Positions 17,416-26,284 are shown, counted from the first letter of the stretch. The stretch: 53,111 bases of DNA from CAZFER01 sp964517495 (GCA_964517495.1 CAZFER010000043.1:1-53111); one strand, 5' to 3'. Numbers and translations are program-made. The notes: generated by a model from the sequence alone, not told the origin.

Positions 17416-18684
17416 TCAGGCTGGCACAATTTCTCGCTTGATCGGATCATACATCATCATGCGCCGATGCACACAGGCCATATCGCCTAAAATCACGGCC
17501 ACACCCTGGCGATATCCCATCTCCATATTGGCGTTGGGCTGTTTGCGGCTTTGGATGCATTTCAACCAGTTGACCATATGGTCGTCCTGTTCGATCACCT
17601 CTAGCGTATTGTATTCCGAGTGAGGAATTTTCTCCGGATGTTCACTGCCATCTCCTGAAACACGAGGATTGATCCCCAGCCGATCATTGCCATCAGGCAT
17701 ATCAATTTTCATGCTGCCTTTGGTCCCAAATAACATGGTGTAGTCGTTGGCGGCATTACCAAAATGAGTGGTGTATGATGTCGTAAAGCCGTTGGGGTAA
17801 TCCAACACCACCGTCACCGTGTCAGGGGCAGTGCGTTGGGATTCCGACGTGGGTGAATAAATCCCCGCATGGCCGGTGGCGAATTTTGGGAATTCGCACT
17901 CTGTGACATAGTGAATAAAATCGCTGAAATGGCTCATCCAGCCGCCTACCGTTCCGTTGGAAAAATCAAGATACCCCATCCAGGCGCCATGTTGGTCTGA
18001 ATTAAAGGGCCGGTAATACCGGTTATGTATAAAGGCTGGCCATCGGGTATCTTCAGGACTTCCGGGTCCCTGATAGTGGTTCCAATAGGGGATATAATGG
18101 CTGCGGCTTTCTTCTACACGCAACAATTGCCCCAGTTTCCCTGCCTGGAAAAAGGCTTTTGTGGCCGCCGCGCCCCGGCTGCTGCGTCCCTGGGTGCCGT
18201 GTTGCACCACTTGATCGCTGGCGGTGACGATGTCGTTGGTTTTGTTCAAAACCTCCAGTTCCAGAGCGATGGGTTTTTCCACATAGGCATCCTTGCCTGC
18301 TTGCACCGCATCAATCAGATGAGGGCAGTGTAAATGATCCGGTGTGGCAATCACCACCGCATCGATATCCTGGTTTTCCAGCAATTTTCGATGATCTTTA
18401 TACATCAAAGGCTTCTCGCCAAAGCGCTTTTCGATGTTGCCGGCTGCACGTTCACGTTTTTGATCCCAGATATCACACACAGCAACAATTTTGGCGTCCA
18501 CCTCTTTTGCTGAGCGATGAATCCAGCCCATATGGTACGAACCTCGGCCACCGCATCCAATCATACCAATACGAATCTGATCATTCGCCCCCAAAACATG
18601 ACGAACTGGTGTGGCACTAACCGCTCCTGCCACCACCCCCGTCTTCAAAAAATTGCGTCGGTTGGTTTGACTTATGTTGCTCAT
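17416..18684 (-). CDS. Tat-exported Gfo/Idh/MocA oxidoreductase
   Basis: 422 residues from the chosen ATG at 18684, which has AAGGGGGAA upstream; a longer frame from 18753 lacks a good site. A Tat signal, NRRNFLKTGVVAGA, starts near residue 8. The Rossmann fold follows with IGMIGCGGRGSYHMGW. EKPIALELE contains the conserved Lys of the Gfo/Idh/MocA active site, and the C-terminal domain has YPNGFTTSYTTHFGN. The family performs NAD(P)-dependent sugar or cyclitol oxidation-reduction, and Tat export implies folding with cofactor before export. It lies 11 bases downstream of the epimerase gene, so the two form an operon. This pairing is common in glycan catabolism of PVC-like bacteria. Substrate unknown. 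Confidence 0.9.
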   Translation of the reverse strand: MSNISQTNRRNFLKTGVVAGAVSATPVRHVLGANDQIRIGMIGCGGRGSYHMGWIHRSAKEVDAKIVAVCDIWDQKRERAAGNIEKRFGEKPLMYKDHRKLLENQDIDAVVIATPDHLHCPHLIDAVQAGKDAYVEKPIALELEVLNKTNDIVTASDQVVQHGTQGRSSRGAAATKAFFQAGKLGQLLRVEESRSHYIPYWNHYQGPGSPEDTRWPAFIHNRYYRPFNSDQHGAWMGYLDFSNGTVGGWMSHFSDFIHYVTECEFPKFATGHAGIYSPTSESQRTAPDTVTVVLDYPNGFTTSYTTHFGNAANDYTMLFGTKGSMKIDMPDGNDRLGINPRVSGDGSEHPEKIPHSEYNTLEVIEQDDHMVNWLKCIQSRKQPNANMEMGYRQGVAVILGDMACVHRRMMMYDPIKREIVPA

Positions 18685-18695
18685 CTTATTCCCCC

Positions 18696-19517
18696 TTATA
18701 TCAAGCTGCTTAAATGCTCCAAACTGGTTTTGGCTTGTTCTATGGTTCCACACTCCACCGATAAAACCAGGTCACGATCAAGCGGCCTGACCATATCAAT
18801 GACTTTCTTCCAATCGATCACCCCTTCACCACACGCGACACCAACTGGAACCCCGGTGACGGTGCCCCGTGCTTCGGCCTGCGACATCCCTATATCTTTG
18901 GCATGAATGTGATACACACGGTCCAGCACCTTTTCCAGCATGTCATAAGGATCACAACCCGCGATGTAGGCATTGCCGGCATCATAGTTGATCTGCAAGT
19001 AAGGTGAATCCACCAAATTGGCGATACGCAGCAAGCCTTCGGGTTTTTGCGAATAAATCTGATGATCCTCGATGCCAATATAGATGCCATACCGTTCCGC
19101 GGTTTTCATCACCTGCGTAAGGGTGTATTCCATGATATTAAAAGCCTGTTCATCCGTCATCCAATCAGGTTTTACCCCTTCGTCGGTGTTGACGATGGGC
19201 GTTTCAAGATCAGCAGCGAAACGGATCGCACGCTGCAGGTAGGGCACGCTGATTTCTGGACGCATCAAGGGGCAATGTGAGGAAAGGCCAGAGATTTTTA
19301 CTCCATATTCCTTGCAAATCTCTTTCATCAAAAGTGGATCTTCATCCATACTGAACGAATGAAAATAGCCTGCCTCGCTAAGCAACTCACGGCCATTATG
19401 CACCATCGGTTCAATATATTCATAGCCCAGTTCCGCTGCGATTTTGACGCCTTCCTTAAATCCCTTATCCGCGCTGCGAACAAATTCCATATTTACACCG
19501 GCGTAAATCTTTCCCAT
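18696..19517 (-). CDS. Sugar phosphate isomerase/epimerase (AP endonuclease 2 fold)
   Basis: 273 residues from ATG 19517, chosen because GGAGG lies 11 bases upstream; the frame is open back to 19562. It is a TIM-barrel of the xylose isomerase-like/AP-endonuclease 2 superfamily. Metal-ligand blocks are visible: GYEYIEPM, SGLSSHCPL, GIEDHQIY, QINYDAGNAY, YHIHAKDIG and LSVECG. No signal peptide, so cytoplasmic. It is the first gene of an operon with the Tat-exported oxidoreductase. It probably isomerises or epimerises a sugar or inositol derivative (family inference). Confidence 0.9.
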   Translation of the reverse strand: MGKIYAGVNMEFVRSADKGFKEGVKIAAELGYEYIEPMVHNGRELLSEAGYFHSFSMDEDPLLMKEICKEYGVKISGLSSHCPLMRPEISVPYLQRAIRFAADLETPIVNTDEGVKPDWMTDEQAFNIMEYTLTQVMKTAERYGIYIGIEDHQIYSQKPEGLLRIANLVDSPYLQINYDAGNAYIAGCDPYDMLEKVLDRVYHIHAKDIGMSQAEARGTVTGVPVGVACGEGVIDWKKVIDMVRPLDRDLVLSVECGTIEQAKTSLEHLSSLI

Positions 19518-19648
19518 GGTGGTTTTACCTCCCAAATCACGTTCTCGCTTAAAATTTACCATGTTTTCATCTTACACTATAATAGCCCTTCAATGATAGT
19601 TATGCTTTAAAAATCTTGAAGTGGTTTCTTGAAATATTAATACATACC

Positions 19649-20194
19649 ATGCTTGAATACATCCTTATTCTCTTTATCCTCATTCTGGGTTCAGCCATAT
19701 TGCATGGCATTGGTTTTTCCACTCTTCCGCTTCTTATTTTGGTGTTATTAGCGGCTATTCCCACATTGTGGGCGGCGTTTAGTGGTGCGCCTTATGTGCC
19801 GACTGATCCCGGTACAGTGAAGCGTATGGTGGACATGGCAGAGATCAAGGAAGGTGAAACGGCCATCGATCTCGGTTGTGGCGATGGCCGCCTGGTTGAA
19901 GAGGCCTCTAAACGAGGGGCTTATGCTTATGGAGCCGAACTCTCGTTCTTTTTGTTTTTGTTGGCCCGTTTTTGGCGAAAAATCGATGTCCGCTGGCAAA
20001 ACATGTGGAAGGTGGATGTCAGCGGAGCGGATGTGATATTTTGCTATTTGAATCCGCGCGTATTAATTCGTTTCGAACAGAAAATATGGCCCAAACTCAA
20101 ACCCGGCTGCCGAGTTATCGTTAATACCTTCCCTTTAAAAAATATCATCCCATCCGCCCACCATGATACCGTATACCGATATGATAAATTGTAG
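19649..20194 (+). CDS. Membrane-anchored class I SAM methyltransferase, FAM173/ATPSCKMT-like
   Basis: 181 residues from ATG 19649; the frame also opens at TTG 19616, and neither has a strong Shine-Dalgarno. Residues 1-42 are one or two membrane segments. GAPYVPTDPGTVKRM (about 46-60) is a pre-motif like that of the FAM173/ATPSCKMT lysine methyltransferases. Motif I is AIDLGCGDG (72-80), and DVIFCYLNPRVL takes the place of motif IV, followed by LKPGCRVIVNTFPL. In mitochondria this group methylates the ATP synthase c subunit. In bacteria, small anchored members are uncharacterised. The SAM-binding site is clear; the target is not. Confidence 0.75.
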   Translation: MLEYILILFILILGSAILHGIGFSTLPLLILVLLAAIPTLWAAFSGAPYVPTDPGTVKRMVDMAEIKEGETAIDLGCGDGRLVEEASKRGAYAYGAELSFFLFLLARFWRKIDVRWQNMWKVDVSGADVIFCYLNPRVLIRFEQKIWPKLKPGCRVIVNTFPLKNIIPSAHHDTVYRYDKL

Positions 20195-20275
20195 GTATGA
20201 ATCAACGGTTTCGCTCAGCGTACGAATCGGCATGAATAATGTCATAATTTTACCGTTTGAAATTAAAATGTTTTT

Positions 20276-20290
20276 TACCCCTTTGGGGTA
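20276..20290. terminator. Small A/T-flanked hairpin
   Basis: TACCCC-ttt-GGGGTA is flanked by T6 on the left and taaaaaataaaa on the right. It could end transcription leftwards or act as an attenuator before the ceramidase-like gene. The stem is short. Confidence 0.35.
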
Positions 20291-20319
20291 TAAAAAATAA
20301 AAACTCTCGAGGTGAAACC

Positions 20320-21588
20320 ATGAAACGCTTATTCATATTACTCCTATCATTCTCTTTTACCCTTATTGCTTACACGGCTGACGATTTCCGCGCAGGCATC
20401 GCCTACCGTGTGGTCACTCCTGATCCGTTGCTGGGGATCTCAGGTGGCATCGGCGCAACTCAACCTGTCGATGAGAAAAAAGGTGATTTGAACGTACGTG
20501 CCTTGGTGATGGAACATAACAATGTAAGAGTCGCCATTGTCAGCACTGATTTCCTCGGCTTTCCTGCGGTGTTGGGTGACAGAGTCCGGGGAATGGTGGA
20601 TGATATCCCACCGGAAAATATCCTGATCGGCGCCACCCACACTCACAGCGCACCTGATATATACGCTTTCCCTTCCGAAATAGGTAAAATCACGGCTGAT
20701 TTGGACTATATCGATTGGGTTTGCCAAAAAACCGCCGAAGCCATCAATGAAGCAGTGAAGAAATCACAGCCCGCTCATGTCAAAATAGCCACTGGCAAAG
20801 CTCAAGGCAAAATCGCTTACAATTATTATGCCCCTCAACTATACGATCCCCGATGCCATGTAATGCAATTTGTAAAGCCCAAAGAGGGTACCCCTATCGC
20901 CACGCTTGTGAACTACGCCATCCATCCTGAAGTGCTTGGGCCAGGCAGCGGGATTTTAAGCCCTGACATGGTCGGGCCGCTTTACGACCGGCTTGAAGCG
21001 AAAGGGGCGGGAACACCCATCTTTATGAACAACGCATTGGGTGGAATGGTCACCGCGGACGTTCGTGGCCCCGATGGCGAAGATATCCAAACCTGGGACG
21101 AATGCATTCGCATCGGCCATTTGCTGGCGGATGAAGCCCTGCGCATCATCGCCGATGCTCCCATCCAAAAAGAACCATCACTGGTATGCCGTTCCAAAAC
21201 CATCACCTTCCCCCTGGAGTCCCCCCTCATGAGGCATATCCTGAAAGAATCTCCCTTGGGATATGAATTAAACGAAAAGGGCTTAATCTCAACCCGCCTT
21301 AATCTGGTCAATGTTGGCAACGCTCAAATGCTGACCATCCCCGGCGAGGCACTGCCTAATATTGGCTATTACCTCAAACGGAAAATGAATGGCAAACACA
21401 ACTTTCTCCTGGGCCTCACCAACGATGCCTTCGGCTACATCTTGACCAAAGTCGATTACGACAGCTTCGACCGCTACGACTACATCACCCGCACCAGCCT
21501 GGGCGAAATGACCGGAGAGATCTACATCGAAGAATGCCTTGAATTAATCGCTAAAAGCCCCCTGCCGGATGGGATTGAGAAGGATTAA
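20320..21588 (+). CDS. Neutral/alkaline ceramidase-like secreted hydrolase
   Basis: 422 residues from ATG 20320, with a GAGGTG Shine-Dalgarno; the longer frame from 20257 would bury the signal peptide. Residues 1-20 are a signal peptide (LFILLLSFSFTLIAYTA). The N-terminal domain shows the neutral ceramidase pattern: FRAGIAYRVVTPDP, DLNVRALVME, IGATHTHSAPD (H107, H109) and a later VNYAIHPEVL, zinc-site blocks of the family. It lacks the C-terminal immunoglobulin-like domain of full ceramidases (usually 650 or more residues). Many such short homologues occur near sulfatases in uncultured bacteria, and their substrate is not established; an amidase acting on a glycolipid or glycan is possible. 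Confidence 0.8.
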   Translation: MKRLFILLLSFSFTLIAYTADDFRAGIAYRVVTPDPLLGISGGIGATQPVDEKKGDLNVRALVMEHNNVRVAIVSTDFLGFPAVLGDRVRGMVDDIPPENILIGATHTHSAPDIYAFPSEIGKITADLDYIDWVCQKTAEAINEAVKKSQPAHVKIATGKAQGKIAYNYYAPQLYDPRCHVMQFVKPKEGTPIATLVNYAIHPEVLGPGSGILSPDMVGPLYDRLEAKGAGTPIFMNNALGGMVTADVRGPDGEDIQTWDECIRIGHLLADEALRIIADAPIQKEPSLVCRSKTITFPLESPLMRHILKESPLGYELNEKGLISTRLNLVNVGNAQMLTIPGEALPNIGYYLKRKMNGKHNFLLGLTNDAFGYILTKVDYDSFDRYDYITRTSLGEMTGEIYIEECLELIAKSPLPDGIEKD

Positions 21589-21720
21589 AGACAATCACCT
21601 CTATCTATCCCTACTAATTTATGATAAGCACTTTTTATTTTTATCTTGTATTATTTAAAATATAGCAATAATTTGCATGTTTACAAAAAATTACCAGTTT
21701 ATTTGAACAAGAAATTAAAT

Positions 21721-22272
21721 ATGGAACAACATCATCGGCGTTCGATACGATTGAAAGACTACGATTATTCTAATCCCGGGATGTATTTTATTACCATTTG
21801 CTTGCAAAATCGTGAATGTAGATTTGGTGGAATCGACAATAATATAATGTGTTTAAATGATATAGGGAAAATGGTTGAAAAATGGTGGTTGGAATTAAAA
21901 AATAAATATCCTGCCATTATTAATAAACCATTTATCATCATGCCAAACCACCTGCATGCAATTATCACTCTAACTTCTGGTATTGTAGGGGCAGACCTGC
22001 GTGTCTGCCCTGATATACCTGAAACCTTTGATTATAAAAAGATAACCTTATCTAAAATCATTCAGTGGTTCAAAACCATGACCACAAATGAATATATTAG
22101 AAAAGTGAAGCAGGAGGAATGGGCGCCTTTTGAAAAAAGGTCATGGCAAAGAAATTATTATGAGCACATAATTCGAAGTAATATTGAATACCAGGAGATT
22201 TGTGATTATATTCACAATAATCCCGCTACTTGGCAATTCGATGAAGAAAATCCCAACAAGAATCAAATGTAA
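21721..22272 (+). CDS. REP-associated tyrosine transposase (RAYT)
   Basis: 183 residues from ATG 21721; the frame is open upstream to 21646, but similarity starts at HHRRSIRLKDYDYSNPG. It is a Y1/HUH-type single-strand transposase. The HUH pair lies in MPNHLHAII (H77, H79), and the catalytic Tyr is probably Y146 or Y147 in SWQRNYYEHIIR. The C-terminal block YIHNNPATW is also typical. RAYTs act on REP hairpins in single-stranded form. A REP element (21984-22010) lies inside the coding sequence and encodes residues about 88-96 (VGADLRVCP). A second, inverted copy lies 36 bases after the stop. The gene is AT-richer than its neighbours. Confidence 0.9.
   Translation: MEQHHRRSIRLKDYDYSNPGMYFITICLQNRECRFGGIDNNIMCLNDIGKMVEKWWLELKNKYPAIINKPFIIMPNHLHAIITLTSGIVGADLRVCPDIPETFDYKKITLSKIIQWFKTMTTNEYIRKVKQEEWAPFEKRSWQRNYYEHIIRSNIEYQEICDYIHNNPATWQFDEENPNKNQM
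21984..22010 (+). repeat. REP element inside the RAYT coding sequence
   Basis: TGTAGGGGCAGACCTGCGTG followed by TCTGCCC; GGGCAGAC pairs with GTCTGCCC in an 8-bp stem. It is kept in frame within the transposase gene. Same family as 22308-22334, 47580-47607 and 47611-47636. Confidence 0.85.
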
Positions 22273-22307
22273 GATAGTATAAAAATTTACTTCTATGCTC
22301 TATTCTT

Positions 22308-22334
22308 GGGTAGACACGTAGGTCTACCCCTACA
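22308..22334 (-). repeat. REP element downstream of the RAYT gene
   Basis: Inverted copy of the 21984-22010 element with three or so base differences; GGTAGACACG and GGTCTACC form the hairpin. It faces the in-gene copy, so the pair brackets the 3' half of the transposase gene. Confidence 0.8.
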
Positions 22335-22480
22335 ATCAACATCGATGTTCGAGTAAATTTAATAGACATATAAATAGACTCCACCCCAAAACCATGTTAT
22401 CATTCCATATCATCGCGATGGTGCCTTCTCCACCACCACGATCATAACATCACCCATGAATGAACAAGGAGAACAGATCG

Positions 22481-23521
22481 ATGGCAACCTCATCCTCACG
22501 ACGTCAGTTTTTAAAAACCTCATTACTCAGCACAGCCGCATTGACATCCACACCTGCCTTCGCCTTGGAAGGTGAACCACAAAAAACCTCCCAAGTCTCA
22601 CTGACGGCAGGCGACGATCGCGCCGATAACATCTTTAAAGGACTAAAGGCGTTTGAATCTCAAATCAAACAGGCCATCGGCAATAAACGTGTGGTGGTTA
22701 AACCCAACAATGTATCCATCAGCAATCAACTATGCGCCACCCATGTTGATTGCCTCACAGGCATTCTCGAATTTTTGAACTCAATCGGCAAAACCAATGT
22801 CATCATCGCCGAATCAGCCGCCAGCGGACCCACCTTTGAGGGGTTTGACAACTACGGCTACATGAAACTGGAAGATAACTATCCCGTCAAACTCGTCGAT
22901 TTGGATAAAGAACCCTTTGAAAAAGTCTACGTGGTCAGCGACCGTGACTTTCATCCTCATGCAGTGCGCATGTCCAGTATTCTTCTTGATCCGGATAACT
23001 ACGTGATCTCCGCCGCGGTTATGAAAACCCATGACCGCGTCGTCGCCACCCTCTCCTTGAAGAACATCGTTTTTGGCGCTCCCATCAAAGATGAAGGCTT
23101 CCGCTGGGGACGTGGCGGGAAACAAGGCGCACAAAACGACAAACCCATCGCTCACGGTGGAGGCTATCGCGGCGTCAACTACAATCTCTTCGCCATGGCA
23201 CACCGTCTGCATCCCGATCTGGCCGTTATTGATGGCTTCGAAGGCATGCAGGGCAACGGCCCGGTTGGTGGCTCTCCCGTTGATCACCGTGTCGCCGTAG
23301 TTAGCCCCGACTGGCTGGCTGCAGACCGAACCGCCGTCGAGTTGATGGGCATCGATTTCTCCCGTATCGGCTATTTGAATTACTGCGACAAAGCCGGCAT
23401 GGGCGAAGCCGACCTCAACAATATAGCCATCCTCGGCGAACCCATTTCCAAACACATCAAAAAATACCAATTACATAAACGCGTCGAAGACCAAATGCTA
23501 TGGCAGCAACCTATGGGGTAA
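22481..23521 (+). CDS. Tat-signal DUF362 domain protein
   Basis: 346 residues from ATG 22481, chosen for AAGGAG 10 bases upstream and because the Tat motif SSRRQFLKTSLLS then lies at the N-terminus; signal cleavage is likely after AFA. DUF362 features follow: VVVKPNNV, NVIIAESA, ISAAVMKTHDRVVATLSLKN, HPDLAVIDGFEGMQGNGP and WLAADRTAVELMGID. DUF362 proteins are often iron-sulfur linked or redox related, but no Cys-rich ferredoxin part is present here. Exported folded, unknown substrate. Monocistronic. Confidence 0.85.
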   Translation: MATSSSRRQFLKTSLLSTAALTSTPAFALEGEPQKTSQVSLTAGDDRADNIFKGLKAFESQIKQAIGNKRVVVKPNNVSISNQLCATHVDCLTGILEFLNSIGKTNVIIAESAASGPTFEGFDNYGYMKLEDNYPVKLVDLDKEPFEKVYVVSDRDFHPHAVRMSSILLDPDNYVISAAVMKTHDRVVATLSLKNIVFGAPIKDEGFRWGRGGKQGAQNDKPIAHGGGYRGVNYNLFAMAHRLHPDLAVIDGFEGMQGNGPVGGSPVDHRVAVVSPDWLAADRTAVELMGIDFSRIGYLNYCDKAGMGEADLNNIAILGEPISKHIKKYQLHKRVEDQMLWQQPMG

Positions 23522-23546
23522 CGAGTGGGATGTAAAAATCCATGGA

Positions 23547-25250
23547 TTAAACCGTAGCCTGATCCAGCTTTTTCAGGCCATAAGCCACTGGAAGCAAAAT
23601 GGCCAGGGTCTGGATGAGCAAAAAGATGGTGACATACAGGATCAAGTCAGGTTCAAGGGCGAGTTGCCCTACAATGTCAGTTCCCGGCGTGTGATCAAGC
23701 GCAAAACGGGCCAGGAACGCGATGCTAATGCCAAAATAAACCAGAGTTAATATCATGGTCACCAATGCACCGGTGTCAGATGTCACATCAGCGGCATTGG
23801 TGGCCTCGAATTTATGAAATACTGCCCCGCAACCCATCGACCAACTGGTAAAACCAAACGCGAATAAAAATAAAACAAAAGCACATGCCACGCTCAAGGT
23901 TGGATCAACCCCCAGAACATGGTTCAGCAACAATCCCATCCCTTCACCAATGATCAGGAGGATCGCTACATGAAGGTAGTATTTGGTAAAAAAGAACTGA
24001 GTTGTATTCATCCCCGAACTCTTAATTGTCCAAAAAGCACGTCCCTCCAAACTGATTGATGGGAAGGTATATCGCAGCGATAGGGTTGCTTGTATAAATC
24101 CCAGTAAAATTACATTAAAAAATGCCAGCATGCTGCGCACCCGGGTTTCCGGTTCATCAAACGATATATTATGCGTATGCACCACATAAATAAGAACCAA
24201 CGCCAATATTAAAACCAGCTGCCCCCACTGCGAAAAATCACGGGCAAATAAATGCACTTCCTTAAAAATAATGGGGCTGCTTCGTCCGGGTAACAATTTT
24301 AGTAACAATAAATGTTTTCGTCTGAATTTTCGCCCTTCACGCCGCTGACGGAATAGCCGGATATGTTCTTGTGACCATAACCATGCATCCGCATACCACC
24401 GATACCCCAATTCCTGGGCAACAGACCACAAAAAAGCGGCATTCACCCATAATAATGATAGATAAAGAACCGTTTTCCCCACATCGCTCGAACGGCCTGA
24501 ATTCATTAACTCTGCCATCCATTGACTGGGAAAATAGGGTGAAGATGATATGCGTAGATTGGCTAACATTTCACCCAATCTTGCCACTTCCACTTTACCC
24601 AGCCAGTCCAAATTTTGGGCAGCGGTATAAATCACCAAACTAAAAAAAGCCCCAAACACCACGATCGCACTGATGGTTGAACGAATCGGCCGCCCGATTA
24701 TCCAGCGGGCGGTAAACAGCATTATTAAAATCCCCACATTGCCACATAAAATCAAAAAACCGGCTAACCCCAACAAAACCGCCGGATAAAACCACCACAT
24801 GGCATTCAGTTCAACCCCATAGGCCAGCATAATCGGGATGCAAAACATCCCTGATACCCAACCTCCCAAAAACAGCGTTTCCAAACATTGAATTCTAAAT
24901 AATCGGTGGAATGAATAGGGCGAGCTGGCCAGCAGTGGCAATTCATGGCCCCGGAACAACGACGAAAACGCCGTTAAAACATGACCCATGGTTACAATAA
25001 TAAAAATGGCCAGAAATCCAAACGATATAATGCGTTTAAGAAGAATCGGTCCGACTACATCAATTTCAAATACATTCGCACACATCCGGGAAACGAAATG
25101 AAAACAAAGATACCAAAAAAATCCTAATAACAGTAAAAACCCATAGGATTGGACAAACGAGTCAAGATTAAGGCGCTTCCATCGCCGGATGGTCCGAAGC
25201 CATTTAACACGGAAAAGGCATTTATCCTGATGATTCCACATCACCTTCAC
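23547..25250 (-). CDS. Large membrane protein, ABC-2-type exporter permease-like
   Basis: 567 residues with about 12 membrane segments in two halves, separated by a charged cytoplasmic stretch (EHIRLFRQRREGRKFRRKH, about residues 295-315). The block RGHELPLLASSPYSFHRLFR (about 110-130) is typical of putative ABC exporter permeases (ABC_tran_2 group), in which it precedes a membrane helix. Start GTG at 25250 or ATG at 25241; the choice is uncertain. No ATPase partner lies next to it, so it may use one encoded elsewhere. Function unknown beyond probable export. Confidence 0.7.
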   Translation of the reverse strand: MKVMWNHQDKCLFRVKWLRTIRRWKRLNLDSFVQSYGFLLLLGFFWYLCFHFVSRMCANVFEIDVVGPILLKRIISFGFLAIFIIVTMGHVLTAFSSLFRGHELPLLASSPYSFHRLFRIQCLETLFLGGWVSGMFCIPIMLAYGVELNAMWWFYPAVLLGLAGFLILCGNVGILIMLFTARWIIGRPIRSTISAIVVFGAFFSLVIYTAAQNLDWLGKVEVARLGEMLANLRISSSPYFPSQWMAELMNSGRSSDVGKTVLYLSLLWVNAAFLWSVAQELGYRWYADAWLWSQEHIRLFRQRREGRKFRRKHLLLLKLLPGRSSPIIFKEVHLFARDFSQWGQLVLILALVLIYVVHTHNISFDEPETRVRSMLAFFNVILLGFIQATLSLRYTFPSISLEGRAFWTIKSSGMNTTQFFFTKYYLHVAILLIIGEGMGLLLNHVLGVDPTLSVACAFVLFLFAFGFTSWSMGCGAVFHKFEATNAADVTSDTGALVTMILTLVYFGISIAFLARFALDHTPGTDIVGQLALEPDLILYVTIFLLIQTLAILLPVAYGLKKLDQATV

Positions 25251-25304
25251 TGCTCCGAGATCCCTGTGTTATCCACTCACCTCACATACCGGAGGGGCAA
25301 AACC

Positions 25305-25425
25305 AATGTCATTAAGTTAAAGGGGAGGGCGAGGCTCCCGCCGAGCCGCTATACATGGAAACGGCTCGGTGGGAGCCTCGCCCTCCCTATTCAACGATCC
25401 AATTTGTTTTTAACTTAATGACCTT
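25305..25425. repeat. 121-bp MITE-like palindromic element
   Basis: Terminal inverted repeats aatgtcattaagttaa and ttaacttaatgacctt (15 of 16 bases match) enclose a hairpin with 26-bp arms (25323-25348 and 25362-25387, one mismatch) and a 13-base loop. Partial copies lie at 1-61, 11920-11956 and 46069-46095. With no coding capacity and short terminal repeats, it fits a non-autonomous mobile element. The mobilising transposase is not identified; the RAYT at 21721 is only a candidate. Confidence 0.8.
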
Positions 25426-25450
25426 GAGGGTGAACCTCTGTGTCCGCCCT
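25426..25450. repeat. Degenerate REP element
   Basis: GAGGGTGAACCTCTGTGTCC followed by GCCCT resembles the GTAGGGGCGAACCT...GTGTTCGCC family. It directly abuts the right terminal repeat of the 121-bp element. Confidence 0.5.
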
Positions 25451-25498
25451 ATGCTATGCATAACCTACAACCCAAGAAAAGCCCTTCTATTTGGGCCC

Positions 25499-26233
25499 TC
25501 ATAACTCCGTGATCTGATCTTCATCCAATGAGTGGTCCCAATAAAGGAATCTCGAACATCCCTCACAAATCACTATATCCTGGCCACGCTTGGCCAACTG
25601 GACCAGGCGCGGTGTTAGTTTCATATTACAGGCCCCGCAATGTTCGCTGTTGGCTGTGGCGACCGCGACCCCATTTTTACCATCAAAAATCATCTTGAAT
25701 CGCCGGTAAAGATTGGGATCCACCTGATTAATCACTTCTTGAGTTTTTGTCCGGGCCTCTTCCACCCGATCATTTAAACTGGCTTCCTTTTTATCAAGTT
25801 CTTCCAATTCCTCGTTGAAATGGGCCTCTTTTTCTTCAAGAGCCTTACGAGTCTTTTCCAGATTCTGGCGCTCTTTTTCAATCTCGTCCATCAATTCAAG
25901 CAACCGTTCCTCATGCCGGGCGTTTTTGCGGTCCAGGCTTTCTATTTCAGCCAAGGTGGCCTGATATTCCTTGTTGGTTTTGATGGATAAAAGTTGGGCT
26001 TCTTTTTTCACCCGCGTTTCCTGATTCTCCTGCAGTTCCAACTCACGGGTTTTTTGTTCCACTTCATGTTGCTTGAATCGTTTTTCCGCCGCTTTGGCTT
26101 CAGCTTTTAAATTATCAAGACATTCGTTAATTTCTTTTCGTCTTCGAGGGATTTCTTCGTATTCTTCCTCAAGCTCCTTTTGAATACTCATTTCCTCTTG
26201 GAGCTCTAATAGCGAAGACAATCTAGGATCCAT
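25499..26233 (-). CDS. Coiled-coil protein with C-terminal C4 zinc ribbon
   Basis: 244 residues. Residues about 10-175 are a long coiled coil (EYEEIPRRRKEINECLDNLK, then heptads to TKTQEVINQV). Residues 175-240 are a zinc ribbon with C199-x2-C202 and C223-x2-C226 (CGACNMKL, CEGCSRFLYW). This is the zf-RING_7/YbgI-like C4 family represented by Helicobacter HP0958/FlgZ and Chlamydia CdsZ, which act as RNA- or secretion-complex-binding adaptors. In this organism the role is unknown. A GGAGG Shine-Dalgarno precedes the ATG. A small gene and terminator lie just upstream on the same strand. Confidence 0.85.
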   Translation of the reverse strand: MDPRLSSLLELQEEMSIQKELEEEYEEIPRRRKEINECLDNLKAEAKAAEKRFKQHEVEQKTRELELQENQETRVKKEAQLLSIKTNKEYQATLAEIESLDRKNARHEERLLELMDEIEKERQNLEKTRKALEEKEAHFNEELEELDKKEASLNDRVEEARTKTQEVINQVDPNLYRRFKMIFDGKNGVAVATANSEHCGACNMKLTPRLVQLAKRGQDIVICEGCSRFLYWDHSLDEDQITEL

Positions 26234-26284
26234 TCAGCACTATCCTCCTGATAAGATTTCCATTCATCCCCAAGCGATAAAAAA

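Noticed and set aside
22814..23470. 218-codon open frame opposite the DUF362 gene
   Set aside because: Mirrors the codon bias of the DUF362 gene, has no Shine-Dalgarno or family features, and the plus strand is clearly coding.
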